Source: Halomonas maura
GTDB taxonomy: Bacteria > Pseudomonadota > Gammaproteobacteria > Pseudomonadales > Halomonadaceae
NCBI RefSeq assembly: GCF_030409305.1
Contig: NZ_JAUFPQ010000013.1
Span: forward strand, 236,706-300,705
DNA length: 64,000 nt
Direction of reading: 5' to 3'
How positions within the stretch are numbered: the stretch's first letter is position 1; the number at the start of each line of letters is the position of its first letter. Of the stretch, positions 54,153 through 63,342 are shown one piece after another. A program made the position numbers and the translations under genes. The notes beneath the pieces are model-generated. The model saw only the letters and a program-made list of their open reading frames with translations, was not told where the DNA came from and did not search any database.

Positions 54153-55767
54153 AAGGCGGCGTCTCTCCCGGCGGGAAGGGGGGACGGACATCCACGCCCT
54201 GCCACAGGCGTTCCTGAAGGGTCGTCTCCTCCTTGAGCCGGGCGTTGAGGGTCTCCAGGCCATGCCTCTCGACCAGGGTCGGCGTGCGCGAGAACAACGA
54301 GACGCCCAGGCCGGCCCGGTGACGGTCGATGGTGAACCCCATGGCCTCCAGCACCGTGGGCAGGACGTCCATGGTCGAGGCCTCGACCCGGATACGGCGG
54401 GGCGGGAGATCGTTGCCGATCAGCATGAAGGTGTTGGCGCGGGGCTCGGCGATCAGCCGGTCCCACGCCGAGACGCGCATGGTCAGGTGGTCGCTGGCGA
54501 TCACCACCAGGGTATCTTCCAGCAGTCCCTCGGCCTCCAGGCGTCGCACCAGGCGGCTCACCAGCCAGGCCGAGCACTCCACCGAGTAGAGAATATCCAC
54601 GCCGTCGAATGCCCCCTGTCGCTCGCGGCAGGCGCGCGCCGGGAAGCCGTTGGGCGGATGGGTGCCGAGACTCAGGCTGACCAGCCCCCAGGGCCCCCCC
54701 TCGGCTTCGAGGCGGCGGACCTCCTCCTCCACGAAGCCATAGAGGCTGTCATCGAAGAGGCCCCAGCTGTTCACGTAGTCCGGGTCGTCGAGGCGCGGCG
54801 CCAGGGTCTCGCGTCCCCTCACTCGATCGAAGCCATGGCCGGTATAGAAGCGCCCCTTGCCGGCGAAGCGGGTGCTGGCGCCGCCGAGATAGCTCAGGGA
54901 ATAGCCTCGGGCCTCCAGCAGGTCGCCCAGGCAGTCGACGCCCGGGACGACCCGCTCGAGGGGCTCGAACTGGCTGTCATGGAGCAGTCCGGCCGGCATC
55001 AGCGGCGTGCCGCACTGGCTGGCGATCATGCCGGCCATGGTCCAGCCGGTGTTGTCGAGCTGGCGCACGCCCTCGAAGACCACGCCCCGTTGGCCCAACT
55101 CCGCGAGCGGTGCATAGGCGTCGCCGAAGCGTTCGCGGTCGGCATAGGTATGCTCCAGGCTTTCCAGGTAGAAGACCAGCAGGTTGGGGGGCGCCGGCGG
55201 CGCCTGGCGGATCTCCGGTGCCACGTACTGGCGATCCAGCCAGGCGCCATCCTCGGTGACGATGGCCGCACCGCGCTGGCCCAGGCCGAACAGCAGGGGA
55301 TTGCTGGCGAGCAGCGCCAGGGCCAGCAGGCGTTCCTGGAGTCGCCAGCGGTGGTCGACCCGCACCAGCCAGGTGAAGGCCGCCAGCACCAGCAGCATCG
55401 CCAGGGTGTAGAGGGCGGCGGCGACGATACGCTCGCCGCCGCCATGCTCGCTGATGCCCGCCTGGAGGTGGAAGAACACCGCCCCCAGGTCGACGATGCC
55501 GAAGCTGTCGGCCAGATAGACATAGATGCCCCACAGGATCAGCGGCACCAGTGACCAGGGCCAGACCCGGGCCGGCGGTTCGGGGTGAGGAGGTGCGCCC
55601 CAGTGCAAGCGTCGCGCCAGCAACAGCCAGCCGGCGACCAGCGGCACCAGCATCGGGCCCGGTAAGCGGCTGACGGTCACGGCGCTGAAGGCGAGGGCCA
55701 GGCCCAGGGTGAGCAGTGCCCACCAGCGCGGTCCACGCAGCCAGGAGGGCAGGGTGAGGTCAGACAT
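54142..55767 (-). CDS. membrane sulfatase-family phosphoglycerol transferase (OpgB/LTA synthase-like)
   Basis: 541 residues. The N-terminal third has four or five membrane helices; the rest is a periplasmic alkaline phosphatase-superfamily domain. PPNLLVFYLESLEHTYAD carries the metal-binding Glu, DNTGWTMAGMIASQCGTPL the nucleophile Thr, and VVIASDHLTMR the SDH metal motif. The pattern (ESLExTY, TGWTMxGMxASQCG) matches OpgB/MdoB, which transfers phosphoglycerol to periplasmic glucans, but LPS modification is equally possible given the setting among LPS genes. No opgGH here. The last codons and stop are inside the MITE-like element. Confidence 0.82.
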   Translation of the reverse strand: MSDLTLPSWLRGPRWWALLTLGLALAFSAVTVSRLPGPMLVPLVAGWLLLARRLHWGAPPHPEPPARVWPWSLVPLILWGIYVYLADSFGIVDLGAVFFHLQAGISEHGGGERIVAAALYTLAMLLVLAAFTWLVRVDHRWRLQERLLALALLASNPLLFGLGQRGAAIVTEDGAWLDRQYVAPEIRQAPPAPPNLLVFYLESLEHTYADRERFGDAYAPLAELGQRGVVFEGVRQLDNTGWTMAGMIASQCGTPLMPAGLLHDSQFEPLERVVPGVDCLGDLLEARGYSLSYLGGASTRFAGKGRFYTGHGFDRVRGRETLAPRLDDPDYVNSWGLFDDSLYGFVEEEVRRLEAEGGPWGLVSLSLGTHPPNGFPARACRERQGAFDGVDILYSVECSAWLVSRLVRRLEAEGLLEDTLVVIASDHLTMRVSAWDRLIAEPRANTFMLIGNDLPPRRIRVEASTMDVLPTVLEAMGFTIDRHRAGLGVSLFSRTPTLVERHGLETLNARLKEETTLQERLWQGVDVRPPFPPGETPPWAR

Positions 55768-56533
55768 GATCGGCGTCGGGGGTCGCGCGCTCGTTCTCGT
55801 AGAGTTCGTTCAGCTTGGCATACTTCATGTAGGCATGAAATGCCGTGGTCATGGCCACGGTGAAGCCGTCCGGTCCCTGGAGCAGGCCGCCCTTGAGGAT
55901 CAGCTTGCGGAAGCCGGCACTGGCCGCGTGCAGGATGGGGCGGTACCGCGAGGGGCGCTTGCCGCGTTCCTTCATGGCCCAGGCGTCGCGGCTCGAGAGC
56001 TGGTCGATGCGGGTGATCCAGTGCGAGAGGTCACGATAGGTGAAGTGGCGGATATGCGCCGCGAGGTCGACCACCCGGGGGGCCTGGACCGAGGAATGGG
56101 CCTTCTTCGGCAGGTAGCCGGCGCGGGTGCGGTTGTAGAGCCGGGTGACCGGATCCGGGTAGAAGCCCGCGGCGCGGATCCAGTGGTGGCCGGCGAAGTT
56201 GCGGCGCCGGAAGCGATAGGCCGTGCGGGGATCGTCCAGGGGCAGGCCGCGGATCGCCGTCACGGCATCGTCGTCCAGGCGCTCGTCGGCGTCCAGGGCG
56301 AGGATCCAGTCGTGGCATGCCTGGGGCACGGCGAAGGCCTTCTGGGGGCCGTCGCCCAGGTACGGTTGATGGATGACCCTGGCGCCGGCGGCCTCGGCGA
56401 GCGCCACGGTAGCGTCCTGGCTACCGGAATCGACGACGATCACCTCGTCGCAGATCCGTTGCAGGGAGGCGATGCAGTCGGCGACGTTGTCGGCCTCGTT
56501 GAGCGTGATGATGATGCCGGTGATGGACGTCAT
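55760..56533 (-). CDS. glycosyltransferase family 2, WaaE-like LPS core beta-glycosyltransferase
   Basis: 257 residues. It opens GIIITLNEADNVADCIASLQRICDEVIVVDSGSQDATV, the GT2 A-fold start typical of WaaE/KdtX (LPS core beta-1,4-glucosyltransferase). ILALDADERLDDDAV holds the metal-binding DAD and YLPKKAHSSVQ the conserved acceptor-binding block. The ATG at 56533 overlaps the GT9 stop (ATGA), and its own stop overlaps the opgB-like start by 8 bp, so GT9-GT2-opgB-like are co-translated. Acceptor unproven. Confidence 0.85.
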   Translation of the reverse strand: MTSITGIIITLNEADNVADCIASLQRICDEVIVVDSGSQDATVALAEAAGARVIHQPYLGDGPQKAFAVPQACHDWILALDADERLDDDAVTAIRGLPLDDPRTAYRFRRRNFAGHHWIRAAGFYPDPVTRLYNRTRAGYLPKKAHSSVQAPRVVDLAAHIRHFTYRDLSHWITRIDQLSSRDAWAMKERGKRPSRYRPILHAASAGFRKLILKGGLLQGPDGFTVAMTTAFHAYMKYAKLNELYENERATPDADHV

Positions 56534-57618
56534 GGGTGAGGCTCGCTGATGGGGGAGGGGTGCAGCTGTCGGGCGATGCGCGTCGCGGCGTCGTCCAGGT
56601 CGATGGCCGTCATGTCCGCTTCGTGGGCGTCGTCGGGGGGGCAGAAGGCCAGGCGCCGGTCCTCGCTGTTGCAGGTCTGCCAACGCAGCGGCGTCGCCGA
56701 GCGTCGTGAGGGGTAGAAACCGGCGGTGGGGCGGTTCAGGCAGGCCGCGATATGCAGTGGCCCGGTGGAGCCGGCGATGAACAGATCCGCCGCCGCGAGA
56801 CGGCGGGAGAAGGCCTCGAGCCCCGGGCTCGGCGGCAGGCGCTGGGCGGCCAGGCCGGCCTCGCGCAGGCTGGCGGCGAGGCCCTCGGCGTGGGTTTCCT
56901 CGCCGGGGCCGGCGGTCAGCACCCAGGCCGGCGCCACACCCGTGGCGCGCAGCCGGGCATCCACGTCACGCGCCAGCGTCGCATAGGCCGCGGCCGTCAG
57001 ATTGACCGCCGAGCCACCGCTGCCGGCATGCAGGAACAGCCAGGGACGCTCGGTCTCGAGACCCAGGCTCGCGGCGATGGCCTCCCGCTGCGACGCCCGT
57101 TCCGCCGCGGACAGCGGCCAGTAGGGCGGTTGCGGCCGGGGCGGATGCGACAGGCCCAGGGTGTCCAGCAGCGCCTCGGCAAGCTCCAGGTTGTAGACGT
57201 ACTCGGGTTTCTCCGAGCGCGACCTGCGCTGGGGGATGCGGCGGTTGTAGAATAGCTGGGCCCACTTGGTGGCAGGGGCGAGGCGCAGCGGGATGCCGGC
57301 GCGCCAGCCCAGCCAGCCGATGCGTGGCGTGGAGAACAGCGTCAGCAGGGCATCGAAGGACGCTGCCTTGAGGCGGGCCAGCAGGGCGCGTCGGGCCTCG
57401 CGGTCGGCGCCGTCGCCCGGGTCGAGGATCACCTCGTCGACCCAGGGGCAGGCGCGGGCCAGGGGGGCGGTGTAGTCCGGGACCAGCACGCTGACATGGG
57501 GCCGCGGCGTGGCGGCCTTGAGGCCGGCCAGGGCCGGCCAGGCCAGCATGAAGTCGCCGAGCTTGTCGTTGCGCACCACCAGCAGGCGCGGCGGCCGGTG
57601 ATCGGAGAAACTCGTCAT
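56530..57618 (-). CDS. GT9 heptosyltransferase-family glycosyltransferase
   Basis: 362 residues. PRLLVVRNDKLGDFMLAWPALAGL is the family N-terminal nucleotide-sugar pocket, and AGSTGPLHIAACLNRPTAGFYP the ADP-heptose-binding motif. It is neither WaaF nor WaaC by its N-terminal block, so a further heptose or another core residue is added (inference). ATG at 57618 has GGGAG 5 bp upstream; the open frame extends 76 codons more through the divergent neighbour. First gene of the minus-strand trio with GT2 and the opgB-like gene. Confidence 0.82.
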   Translation of the reverse strand: MTSFSDHRPPRLLVVRNDKLGDFMLAWPALAGLKAATPRPHVSVLVPDYTAPLARACPWVDEVILDPGDGADREARRALLARLKAASFDALLTLFSTPRIGWLGWRAGIPLRLAPATKWAQLFYNRRIPQRRSRSEKPEYVYNLELAEALLDTLGLSHPPRPQPPYWPLSAAERASQREAIAASLGLETERPWLFLHAGSGGSAVNLTAAAYATLARDVDARLRATGVAPAWVLTAGPGEETHAEGLAASLREAGLAAQRLPPSPGLEAFSRRLAAADLFIAGSTGPLHIAACLNRPTAGFYPSRRSATPLRWQTCNSEDRRLAFCPPDDAHEADMTAIDLDDAATRIARQLHPSPISEPHP

Positions 57619-57655
57619 CTGGGCTCCCGAGCCCCGACACCGAATGGAGGATGCC

Positions 57656-58789
57656 TTGAGACCCAAGGTCATGCAGCTCTGCCTCTCGAACGGCTGGGGC
57701 GGACTGGAAATGTATCCTGCCCGGATTATACCCGAGCTGGCCCGCCAGGGGTGGGAGACCCACGGCCTGGCGCTGGAAGGCTCCCGGGTCGCGGCGAGCC
57801 TCGAGGACGCGGGCGTCACGCCGCTGACGGTGCCTTCCCGCGGCAAGGCGCTGTGGCGGGTCGGGCGGATCCTGGCCTACCTGAAGACCCACGAGGTCGA
57901 CGTGGTGCACTGCCACAAGTCCAGCGACCTGCGCCTGGGGGCGCTGCTGACCACGCTGCGCCCGGGGCTGCGGCTGTTCTTCACCGACCACATGGGCGTC
58001 ACCCGGCCCAAGCGGGACCCCTACCACCGCTGGGCCTACGGACGGCTGACTCGGCTGTTCTCGATCAGCGAGACCACCCGGGCCCGCAATCTCCGGGCCT
58101 TCCCGCTGCCCTCCGAGCGCATCCGCCGGCTCTACCTCGGCATCGACCCGACGCCCTATGTCGCCGGCCTCGCCGCGGACGAGCGCCGGGCATTGCGCGC
58201 CGAACTGGGCGTGCCGGAGGGTGCGGCGGCCATCGGGATGCCGGGACGGATCACCCCGGGCAAGGGACAGGCGGTCTGGGTCGAGGCGCTGGCGCGGCTG
58301 GCTGAGGCGTGGCCGGAGTTGGCCTGGCACGGCGTGTTGATCGGTGGGCTCGCCGCCGGCGAGGGCAGCAACGAGGCCTTCGTGGCGGAACTGCGCGAAC
58401 GGGTGGCGGCGCTGGGGCTGACCGAGCGAATCCGCTTCGCCGGATTTCGTGGCGACCTGCCGCGCTGCCTCGAGGCGCTGGATATCGTCTGCGTGCCGTC
58501 GCGCAACGAGGCCTTCGGCCTCACCGTGATCGAGGCCATGGCCGCCGCCAGGCCGGTGGTGGGGGCGGACAGCGGGGCCATTCCCGAGCTGGTCGACGCC
58601 ACCACCGGGCGCCTGGCCGCCCCCGAGGATCCCGACGCCTGGGCCGCGGCCCTGGGCGAGCTGGGGGCCGATGCTGCATTGCAGCATCGGCTGGGCCAGG
58701 CCGGCCGGGCGCGGGTGCTCGAGGCCTTCACCCTCGCGGCCCATGTGCGTGCGCTGGTGGCAGAATACGCCGGCGAGCCCGCGGCCTAG
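57656..58789 (+). CDS. glycosyltransferase family 4 (LPS core type)
   Basis: 377 residues with a GT-B fold. The N-terminal Rossmann domain reads VMQLCLSNGWGGLEMYPARIIPEL. The C-terminal domain holds GMPGRITPGKGQAVWVEAL and RNEAFGLTVIEAMAAARPVV, the ExxxxxxxE retaining-enzyme motif. A start at TTG 57656 is favoured by GGAGG 5 bp before it; an ATG at 57644 is open but has no ribosome site. It is divergent from the GT9 gene with only 37 bp between starts, so each promoter must lie in the other gene's 5' part. Confidence 0.82.
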   Translation: MRPKVMQLCLSNGWGGLEMYPARIIPELARQGWETHGLALEGSRVAASLEDAGVTPLTVPSRGKALWRVGRILAYLKTHEVDVVHCHKSSDLRLGALLTTLRPGLRLFFTDHMGVTRPKRDPYHRWAYGRLTRLFSISETTRARNLRAFPLPSERIRRLYLGIDPTPYVAGLAADERRALRAELGVPEGAAAIGMPGRITPGKGQAVWVEALARLAEAWPELAWHGVLIGGLAAGEGSNEAFVAELRERVAALGLTERIRFAGFRGDLPRCLEALDIVCVPSRNEAFGLTVIEAMAAARPVVGADSGAIPELVDATTGRLAAPEDPDAWAAALGELGADAALQHRLGQAGRARVLEAFTLAAHVRALVAEYAGEPAA

Positions 58790-58807
58790 CCTCCCCCCGG
58801 TGGCGTC

Positions 58808-59524
58808 TCAGGCGGGCGCAGGGGCCGAGTAGCCCTGGCGGATGTCGCCCATGGCCGCGCCGGCCTCGAACTTGACCAGCGAGCGGGCCAGCCGGTCGAG
58901 GTTGGCCTCCCGCCAGGCGCCGGGCCGCCGTCGCCGGCAGCGGTCCAGGTCGATCAGCCAGACGCCGTCGTCGGGGGCCACCAGCAGGTTGCGGGCGTTG
59001 AGGTCGACGTGGTCGAGGCCGGCATCGTGGAACCGGCGCACCGTGCGGCCCACCTCCCGCAGCAGGCCCGCATCGGCCTCGCCGCTCGCCAGGCGCTCGG
59101 CCAGGGCTCGGGCGCCGGGCAGGCGGACGGTGAGCAGGGCGGCCTCGTAGGTGAGGCCGTGGCGGGTGACGCCGGCGGCCACCGGCCGGGGCACGGGCAG
59201 GCCGAGGTCGAAGAGCTCGGCGGTCAGGCGCATCTCGCGGAAGGCGCGGGTGCGTTCCCGCCCGGTCCACAGGTAGCGGGCCTCGCTCAACCGGGCCACC
59301 AGGCCGCCGCGCCGGTAGGGGCGCAGGACCCACTGCGCGGCGCCGGCCTCGAGGAACAGGCTGGCGCCGCGGCCGGGCGCCTCGCCCACCACGCGGCCCG
59401 AGCGGCGCCAGTGGTCGGGGTCGAGGCTGTGCGGACCGATTTGTGGCGCCCCGTCGGCGTCACATAAACTGTCCGCATCATATAGAATGAAAACCTTTCC
59501 CGTTCGATACGTTGCCAATCGCAT
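58808..59524 (-). CDS. kdkA: 3-deoxy-D-manno-octulosonic acid kinase
   Basis: Phosphorylates the Kdo residue of lipid A-Kdo. It has 238 residues, the usual Kdk size. SGRVVGEAPGRGASLFLEA is the nucleotide-binding start, and LDHVDLNARNLLV is the HxDLxxxN catalytic loop, followed by WLIDLDRCR (the DFG-like metal motif). The ATG at 59524 has GAGGA 6 bp upstream. Its start codon shares the CATG at 59522-59525 with that of the divergent GT9 gene. The N-terminal 25 codons are AT-richer than the rest, as they also carry the neighbour's promoter region. Confidence 0.85.
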   Translation of the reverse strand: MRLATYRTGKVFILYDADSLCDADGAPQIGPHSLDPDHWRRSGRVVGEAPGRGASLFLEAGAAQWVLRPYRRGGLVARLSEARYLWTGRERTRAFREMRLTAELFDLGLPVPRPVAAGVTRHGLTYEAALLTVRLPGARALAERLASGEADAGLLREVGRTVRRFHDAGLDHVDLNARNLLVAPDDGVWLIDLDRCRRRRPGAWREANLDRLARSLVKFEAGAAMGDIRQGYSAPAPA

Positions 59525-60620
59525 GAAGCATCCTCTGCCCGCCCGACCCGAGCACATCGGCGTGTTGCGTCTCTCCGCCCTGGGCGATGTCTGCAACCTG
59601 GTGCCGACGGTGCGTGCCCTGCAACGCCAGTGGCCGGAGGCGCGCATCACCTGGATCATCGGCAAGGGCGAGCACAGTCTACTGGCCGGCCTTTCCGGGG
59701 TCGAGTTCGTCGTCTACGACAAGGCCTCGGGGATCGCCGGCATGCGCGAACTGTGGCGCCGTCTCGACACGACCCGCTTCGACGTCCTGCTGCACATGCA
59801 GCAGGCGCTGCGCGCCAGCGTCCTCTCGCTGGGCCTCAAGGCGGACGTGCGCGTCGGCTACGACAAGGCCCGCGCCAAGGATGCCCAGCACTGGTTCACC
59901 CATCGCCAGTTGGCGCCGCATCCCCGCGCCCACGTGGTCGACTCCTTCCTCGACTTCGCCCGGTTGCTCGGCGTGGAGGACCACGCGGCGCAATGGGACC
60001 TGGCGATCCCCGAGGCCGCCTTCGAGGAGGCCGCCGGGCTGACCGGCGACGCCCCCTATGTGCTGATGAGCCCCTGTGCCAACCCGCGCCTGCGCAACTT
60101 CCGCAACTGGTCCGCCGAGGGCTATGCGGCGGTGGTCGAGCACGCCTGGGTGCAGCATGGCCTGACGACCGTGCTCACCGGCGGCGGCAGTACCCAGGAG
60201 CGCGAGATGGGCAGCCGCATCCAGTCCCTCAGCCAGTCGGGGGCGGTGGTCGATGCCATCGGCGCGTCCTCGCTGAAGGGCCTGCTGGCGCTGATCGCCC
60301 GGGCCCGGGCGGTGGTGGCCCCGGACTCGGGGCCGGTGCACATGGCCAACGCCCTGAACACCCCGGTGGTCGGCCTCTTCGCCACCACCAACCCCGATCG
60401 CGCCGGCCCCTATCGCTGGCGCGACTTCGTGGTCAACCGCTATCCCGACGCGGTGACAACCTACCTGCACAAGGACCCCGAGACGCTGCCCTGGGGCCAG
60501 CGGGTGCGCCATCCCGATGCCATGTCGTTGATCCGGGCCGACGACGTCATCCGCAACCTCGAGGCGGTCCTCGCCGCCTCCTCGACCCGCAAGGAAACGG
60601 AGCCTTCCGATGAAGCTTGA
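59523..60620 (+). CDS. GT9 heptosyltransferase-family glycosyltransferase
   Basis: 365 residues from the ATG at 59523 (an ATG at 59487 adds 12 residues). [24 protein letters not shown] is the family start, and [30 protein letters not shown] the nucleotide-sugar site. Its linkage to hldE and waaA suggests it transfers a heptose to the inner core; it could be the heptosyltransferase I of this organism, but it does not look like classical WaaC. It overlaps hldE by 11 bp. TATAGAAT at 59479-59486 may be its -10. Confidence 0.8.
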   Translation: MKHPLPARPEHIGVLRLSALGDVCNLVPTVRALQRQWPEARITWIIGKGEHSLLAGLSGVEFVVYDKASGIAGMRELWRRLDTTRFDVLLHMQQALRASVLSLGLKADVRVGYDKARAKDAQHWFTHRQLAPHPRAHVVDSFLDFARLLGVEDHAAQWDLAIPEAAFEEAAGLTGDAPYVLMSPCANPRLRNFRNWSAEGYAAVVEHAWVQHGLTTVLTGGGSTQEREMGSRIQSLSQSGAVVDAIGASSLKGLLALIARARAVVAPDSGPVHMANALNTPVVGLFATTNPDRAGPYRWRDFVVNRYPDAVTTYLHKDPETLPWGQRVRHPDAMSLIRADDVIRNLEAVLAASSTRKETEPSDEA

Positions 60621-62040
60621 TCTGACCGCGCTGGAGCGCTCGCGCCTGCTGGTGGTGGGCGACGTCATGCTCGACCGCTACTGGCATGGCGGCACCTCCC
60701 GCATCTCCCCGGAGGCCCCGGTGCCGGTCGTGCGGGTCGACGAGGCCGAGGACCGCCCCGGTGGCGCCGCCAACGTGGCGCTCAACATCGCCTCCCTCGG
60801 GGCCCAGGCGGGGCTCGCCGGCCTGGTGGGCTACGACGACAACGCCGACCGCCTGGAGAGCCGCCTGCAGGATGCCGGAGTGAGCACTCACTTCGCGCGC
60901 AGCCGCGAGGTGCCGACCATCACCAAGCTGCGGGTCATGAGCCGCAACCAGCAGCTGATCCGCCTCGACTTCGAGCAGGGTCTCGGCGAGGTCGATACCA
61001 GCGGCCTGGCCCTGCGGGTCGAGGAGGCCCTGCCCCGGGCCGACCTGGTGATCCTCTCCGACTATGGCAAGGGGACCCTGGCCGATGTGGAGGGGCTGAT
61101 CGCCACGGTGCGCGGTGCCGGCAAGCGGGTGCTGGTGGACCCCAAGGGCGGCGACTTCCGCAAGTACCGCGGCGCCAGCGTGATCACCCCCAACCTGACC
61201 GAGTTCGAGGCGGTGATGGGCGCCTGTCCCGACGACGCCTCCCTGGCCACCAAGGGCGAGGCGCTGCGCGCCGAGCTCGAGCTGGAGGCGTTGCTGATCA
61301 CCCGCAGCGAGAAGGGCATGACCCTGATCCGCGCCGACCACGAGCCCCTGCACCTGCCGACCCGCGCCCGGGAGGTCTTCGACGTGACCGGTGCCGGCGA
61401 CACGGTGATCGGCGTGCTGGGCCTGGCGCTGGCCGCCGGCCACGGCTTCCCCGAGGCCATGACCCTGGCCAACCTGGCCGCCGGCCTGGTGGTGGCCAAG
61501 CCCGGCACCGCCACGCTTTCCATCGCCGAACTCTACACCGCCCTGCACGGCGACAAGCTGGCCGAGTTCGGGGTCATCGGCGAGGCGCCGCTGTGCGAGG
61601 CGGTGCGCGCCGCCCAGGCCCGCGGCGAGCGGGTGGTGATGACCAACGGCTGCTTCGACATCCTCCATGCCGGCCATGTGGCCTACCTCGAGCATGCCCG
61701 CCAGCTCGGCGACCGACTGATCGTGGCGGTCAACGACGATGCCTCCATCGCCCGGCTCAAGGGGCCCTCGCGGCCGATCAATCCGCTGACCCGACGCATG
61801 CAGGTGCTGGCCGGCCTGGGCGCCGTCGACTGGGTGGTGCCCTTCACCGAGGACACCCCCCAGCGGTTGATCGAGGCGGTGCTGCCCGACGTGCTGGTCA
61901 AGGGCGGTGACTATCGCCCCGAGCAGATCGCCGGCGGCGAGGCGGTGCGTGCCGCCGGGGGCGAGGTCACGGTGCTCGGCTTCGAGGACGGCGTCTCCAC
62001 CACGGCGATGATCGCCACCATCCTCGACCGCGAGGCCTGA
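60610..62040 (+). CDS. hldE: bifunctional heptose-7-phosphate kinase / heptose-1-phosphate adenylyltransferase
   Basis: Two steps of ADP-heptose synthesis. It has 476 residues. The N-terminal PfkB-type kinase (about 1-320) has [11 protein letters not shown] at the start and [15 protein letters not shown] with the catalytic Asp. The C-terminal nucleotidyltransferase (about 340-476) has [19 protein letters not shown] with the HxGH motif. Both halves are intact. The upstream GT9 gene overlaps it by 11 bp and waaA starts at its stop codon, so the three are translationally coupled. Confidence 0.97.
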   Translation: MKLDLTALERSRLLVVGDVMLDRYWHGGTSRISPEAPVPVVRVDEAEDRPGGAANVALNIASLGAQAGLAGLVGYDDNADRLESRLQDAGVSTHFARSREVPTITKLRVMSRNQQLIRLDFEQGLGEVDTSGLALRVEEALPRADLVILSDYGKGTLADVEGLIATVRGAGKRVLVDPKGGDFRKYRGASVITPNLTEFEAVMGACPDDASLATKGEALRAELELEALLITRSEKGMTLIRADHEPLHLPTRAREVFDVTGAGDTVIGVLGLALAAGHGFPEAMTLANLAAGLVVAKPGTATLSIAELYTALHGDKLAEFGVIGEAPLCEAVRAAQARGERVVMTNGCFDILHAGHVAYLEHARQLGDRLIVAVNDDASIARLKGPSRPINPLTRRMQVLAGLGAVDWVVPFTEDTPQRLIEAVLPDVLVKGGDYRPEQIAGGEAVRAAGGEVTVLGFEDGVSTTAMIATILDREA

Positions 62041-63338
62041 TGGCGGGGCATCGCTGGGCGCGGCGACTCTATTCCGCCGCCCTGCTGGCCCTGTCGCCGC
62101 TGATCTGGCGGCGGGTGTGGCGGGAGCAGCTGCCCGGCCGGCCGCGCGTCGAGCGCCTCGGCGTCATCCCGACCTCGCCCCCGGCCGCCCGCACCCTGTG
62201 GCTGCACTGCGCCTCGGTGGGCGAGGTCCAGGCCGCCCGGCCGCTGATCGCGGCCCTGTGCCGGCGCTACCCGCGGCATCGCCTGGTCGTCACCACCATG
62301 ACCGCCACCGGCGCCGAGCGGGCGCTGATGCTGGCCGAGACGCGGCGTGGCCAGGCGGCTCACGGCGAAGTGAGCCATCACTTCGTGCCCCTGGACTTCC
62401 CCGGCGCGGCGCGGCGCTTCATCGACCGCCTGCGCCCCGAACTCGCCATCTTCTTCGAGACCGAGCTGTGGCCCAACCTGCTGGCCGCCTGCGAGTGCCG
62501 GGGCGTGCCGGTGGCGGTGGTCAACGGCCGCCTGTCGCCGCGGGCCTTCCGCGGCTACCGGCGCCTGGGGTGGCTGATGGCCGAGGCGCTCTCCCATGTG
62601 GCCTGGCTCGGCGCCAAGTCCGCGGCGGACGCCGAGCGCTTCCGGGCGCTGGGCATGGCGCCGGAGGGCATCCGGGTGACCGGCTCGCTGAAGTTCGACC
62701 TGGCCGCCGACGAGGGGAGCCGCGAGGTGAGTGAGTACTTGCGTCGCGACATCGGCGAGCGCCCGGTGTGGGTGGCGGGCTCGACCCATCCCGGCGAGGA
62801 CGAGGCGGTGCTCGAGGCCCATGCCCGGCTGCGCGAGACGCGCCCCGAGGCGCTGCTGATCCTGGTCCCGCGTCACCCCCGGCGATTCGCCGCGGTGGCC
62901 GAGCTGTGCGCGGCCCGGGGGCTGGCCACGGCACGGCGCTCGGCGGACGAGGCGGTCACGGCCGAGACGGCGGTCTATCTGGGCGACACCATGGGCGAAC
63001 TCGCGGCCCTCTACGGGGCGGCGGACCTGGCCTTCGTCGGGGGGAGTCTCGCGCCGGTGGGCGGTCACAACCTGCTGGAGCCGGCCGCCATGGGCGTGCC
63101 GGTGCTGAGCGGCCCCGAACTCGCCAACTTCGCCGACGTGGCCGAGGCACTGCGCGAGCGCGAGGCGCTGGTGGAGGTCGCCGACGCCGCGGCCCTGGCC
63201 GGCGCGCTGGATCGGCTGTTCGGCGACGGGGCGGAACGCGGGCGCCTGGCCGCCGCGGGTCGGGCGGTGGTCGAGGCCAATCGCGGCGCCCTGGCCCGCA
63301 CCCTGGCGGGCCTGGATCGCCTGCTGCCGGCGAAGTGA
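62040..63338 (+). CDS. waaA: 3-deoxy-D-manno-octulosonic acid (Kdo) transferase
   Basis: Transfers Kdo to lipid IVA, the first LPS core step; membrane-associated GT30. It has 432 residues. An N-terminal anchor helix (WARRLYSAALLALSPLIW) is followed by LWLHCASVGEVQAARPLI with the catalytic Glu, then VNGRLSPRAFRGYRRLGWL and the C-terminal donor site SLAPVGGHNLLEPAAMGVPVL. Its ATG is nested in the hldE stop (TGATGG). It converges with rpiA, 4 bp away. Confidence 0.96.
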   Translation: MAGHRWARRLYSAALLALSPLIWRRVWREQLPGRPRVERLGVIPTSPPAARTLWLHCASVGEVQAARPLIAALCRRYPRHRLVVTTMTATGAERALMLAETRRGQAAHGEVSHHFVPLDFPGAARRFIDRLRPELAIFFETELWPNLLAACECRGVPVAVVNGRLSPRAFRGYRRLGWLMAEALSHVAWLGAKSAADAERFRALGMAPEGIRVTGSLKFDLAADEGSREVSEYLRRDIGERPVWVAGSTHPGEDEAVLEAHARLRETRPEALLILVPRHPRRFAAVAELCAARGLATARRSADEAVTAETAVYLGDTMGELAALYGAADLAFVGGSLAPVGGHNLLEPAAMGVPVLSGPELANFADVAEALREREALVEVADAAALAGALDRLFGDGAERGRLAAAGRAVVEANRGALARTLAGLDRLLPAK

Positions 63339-63342
63339 GCGC

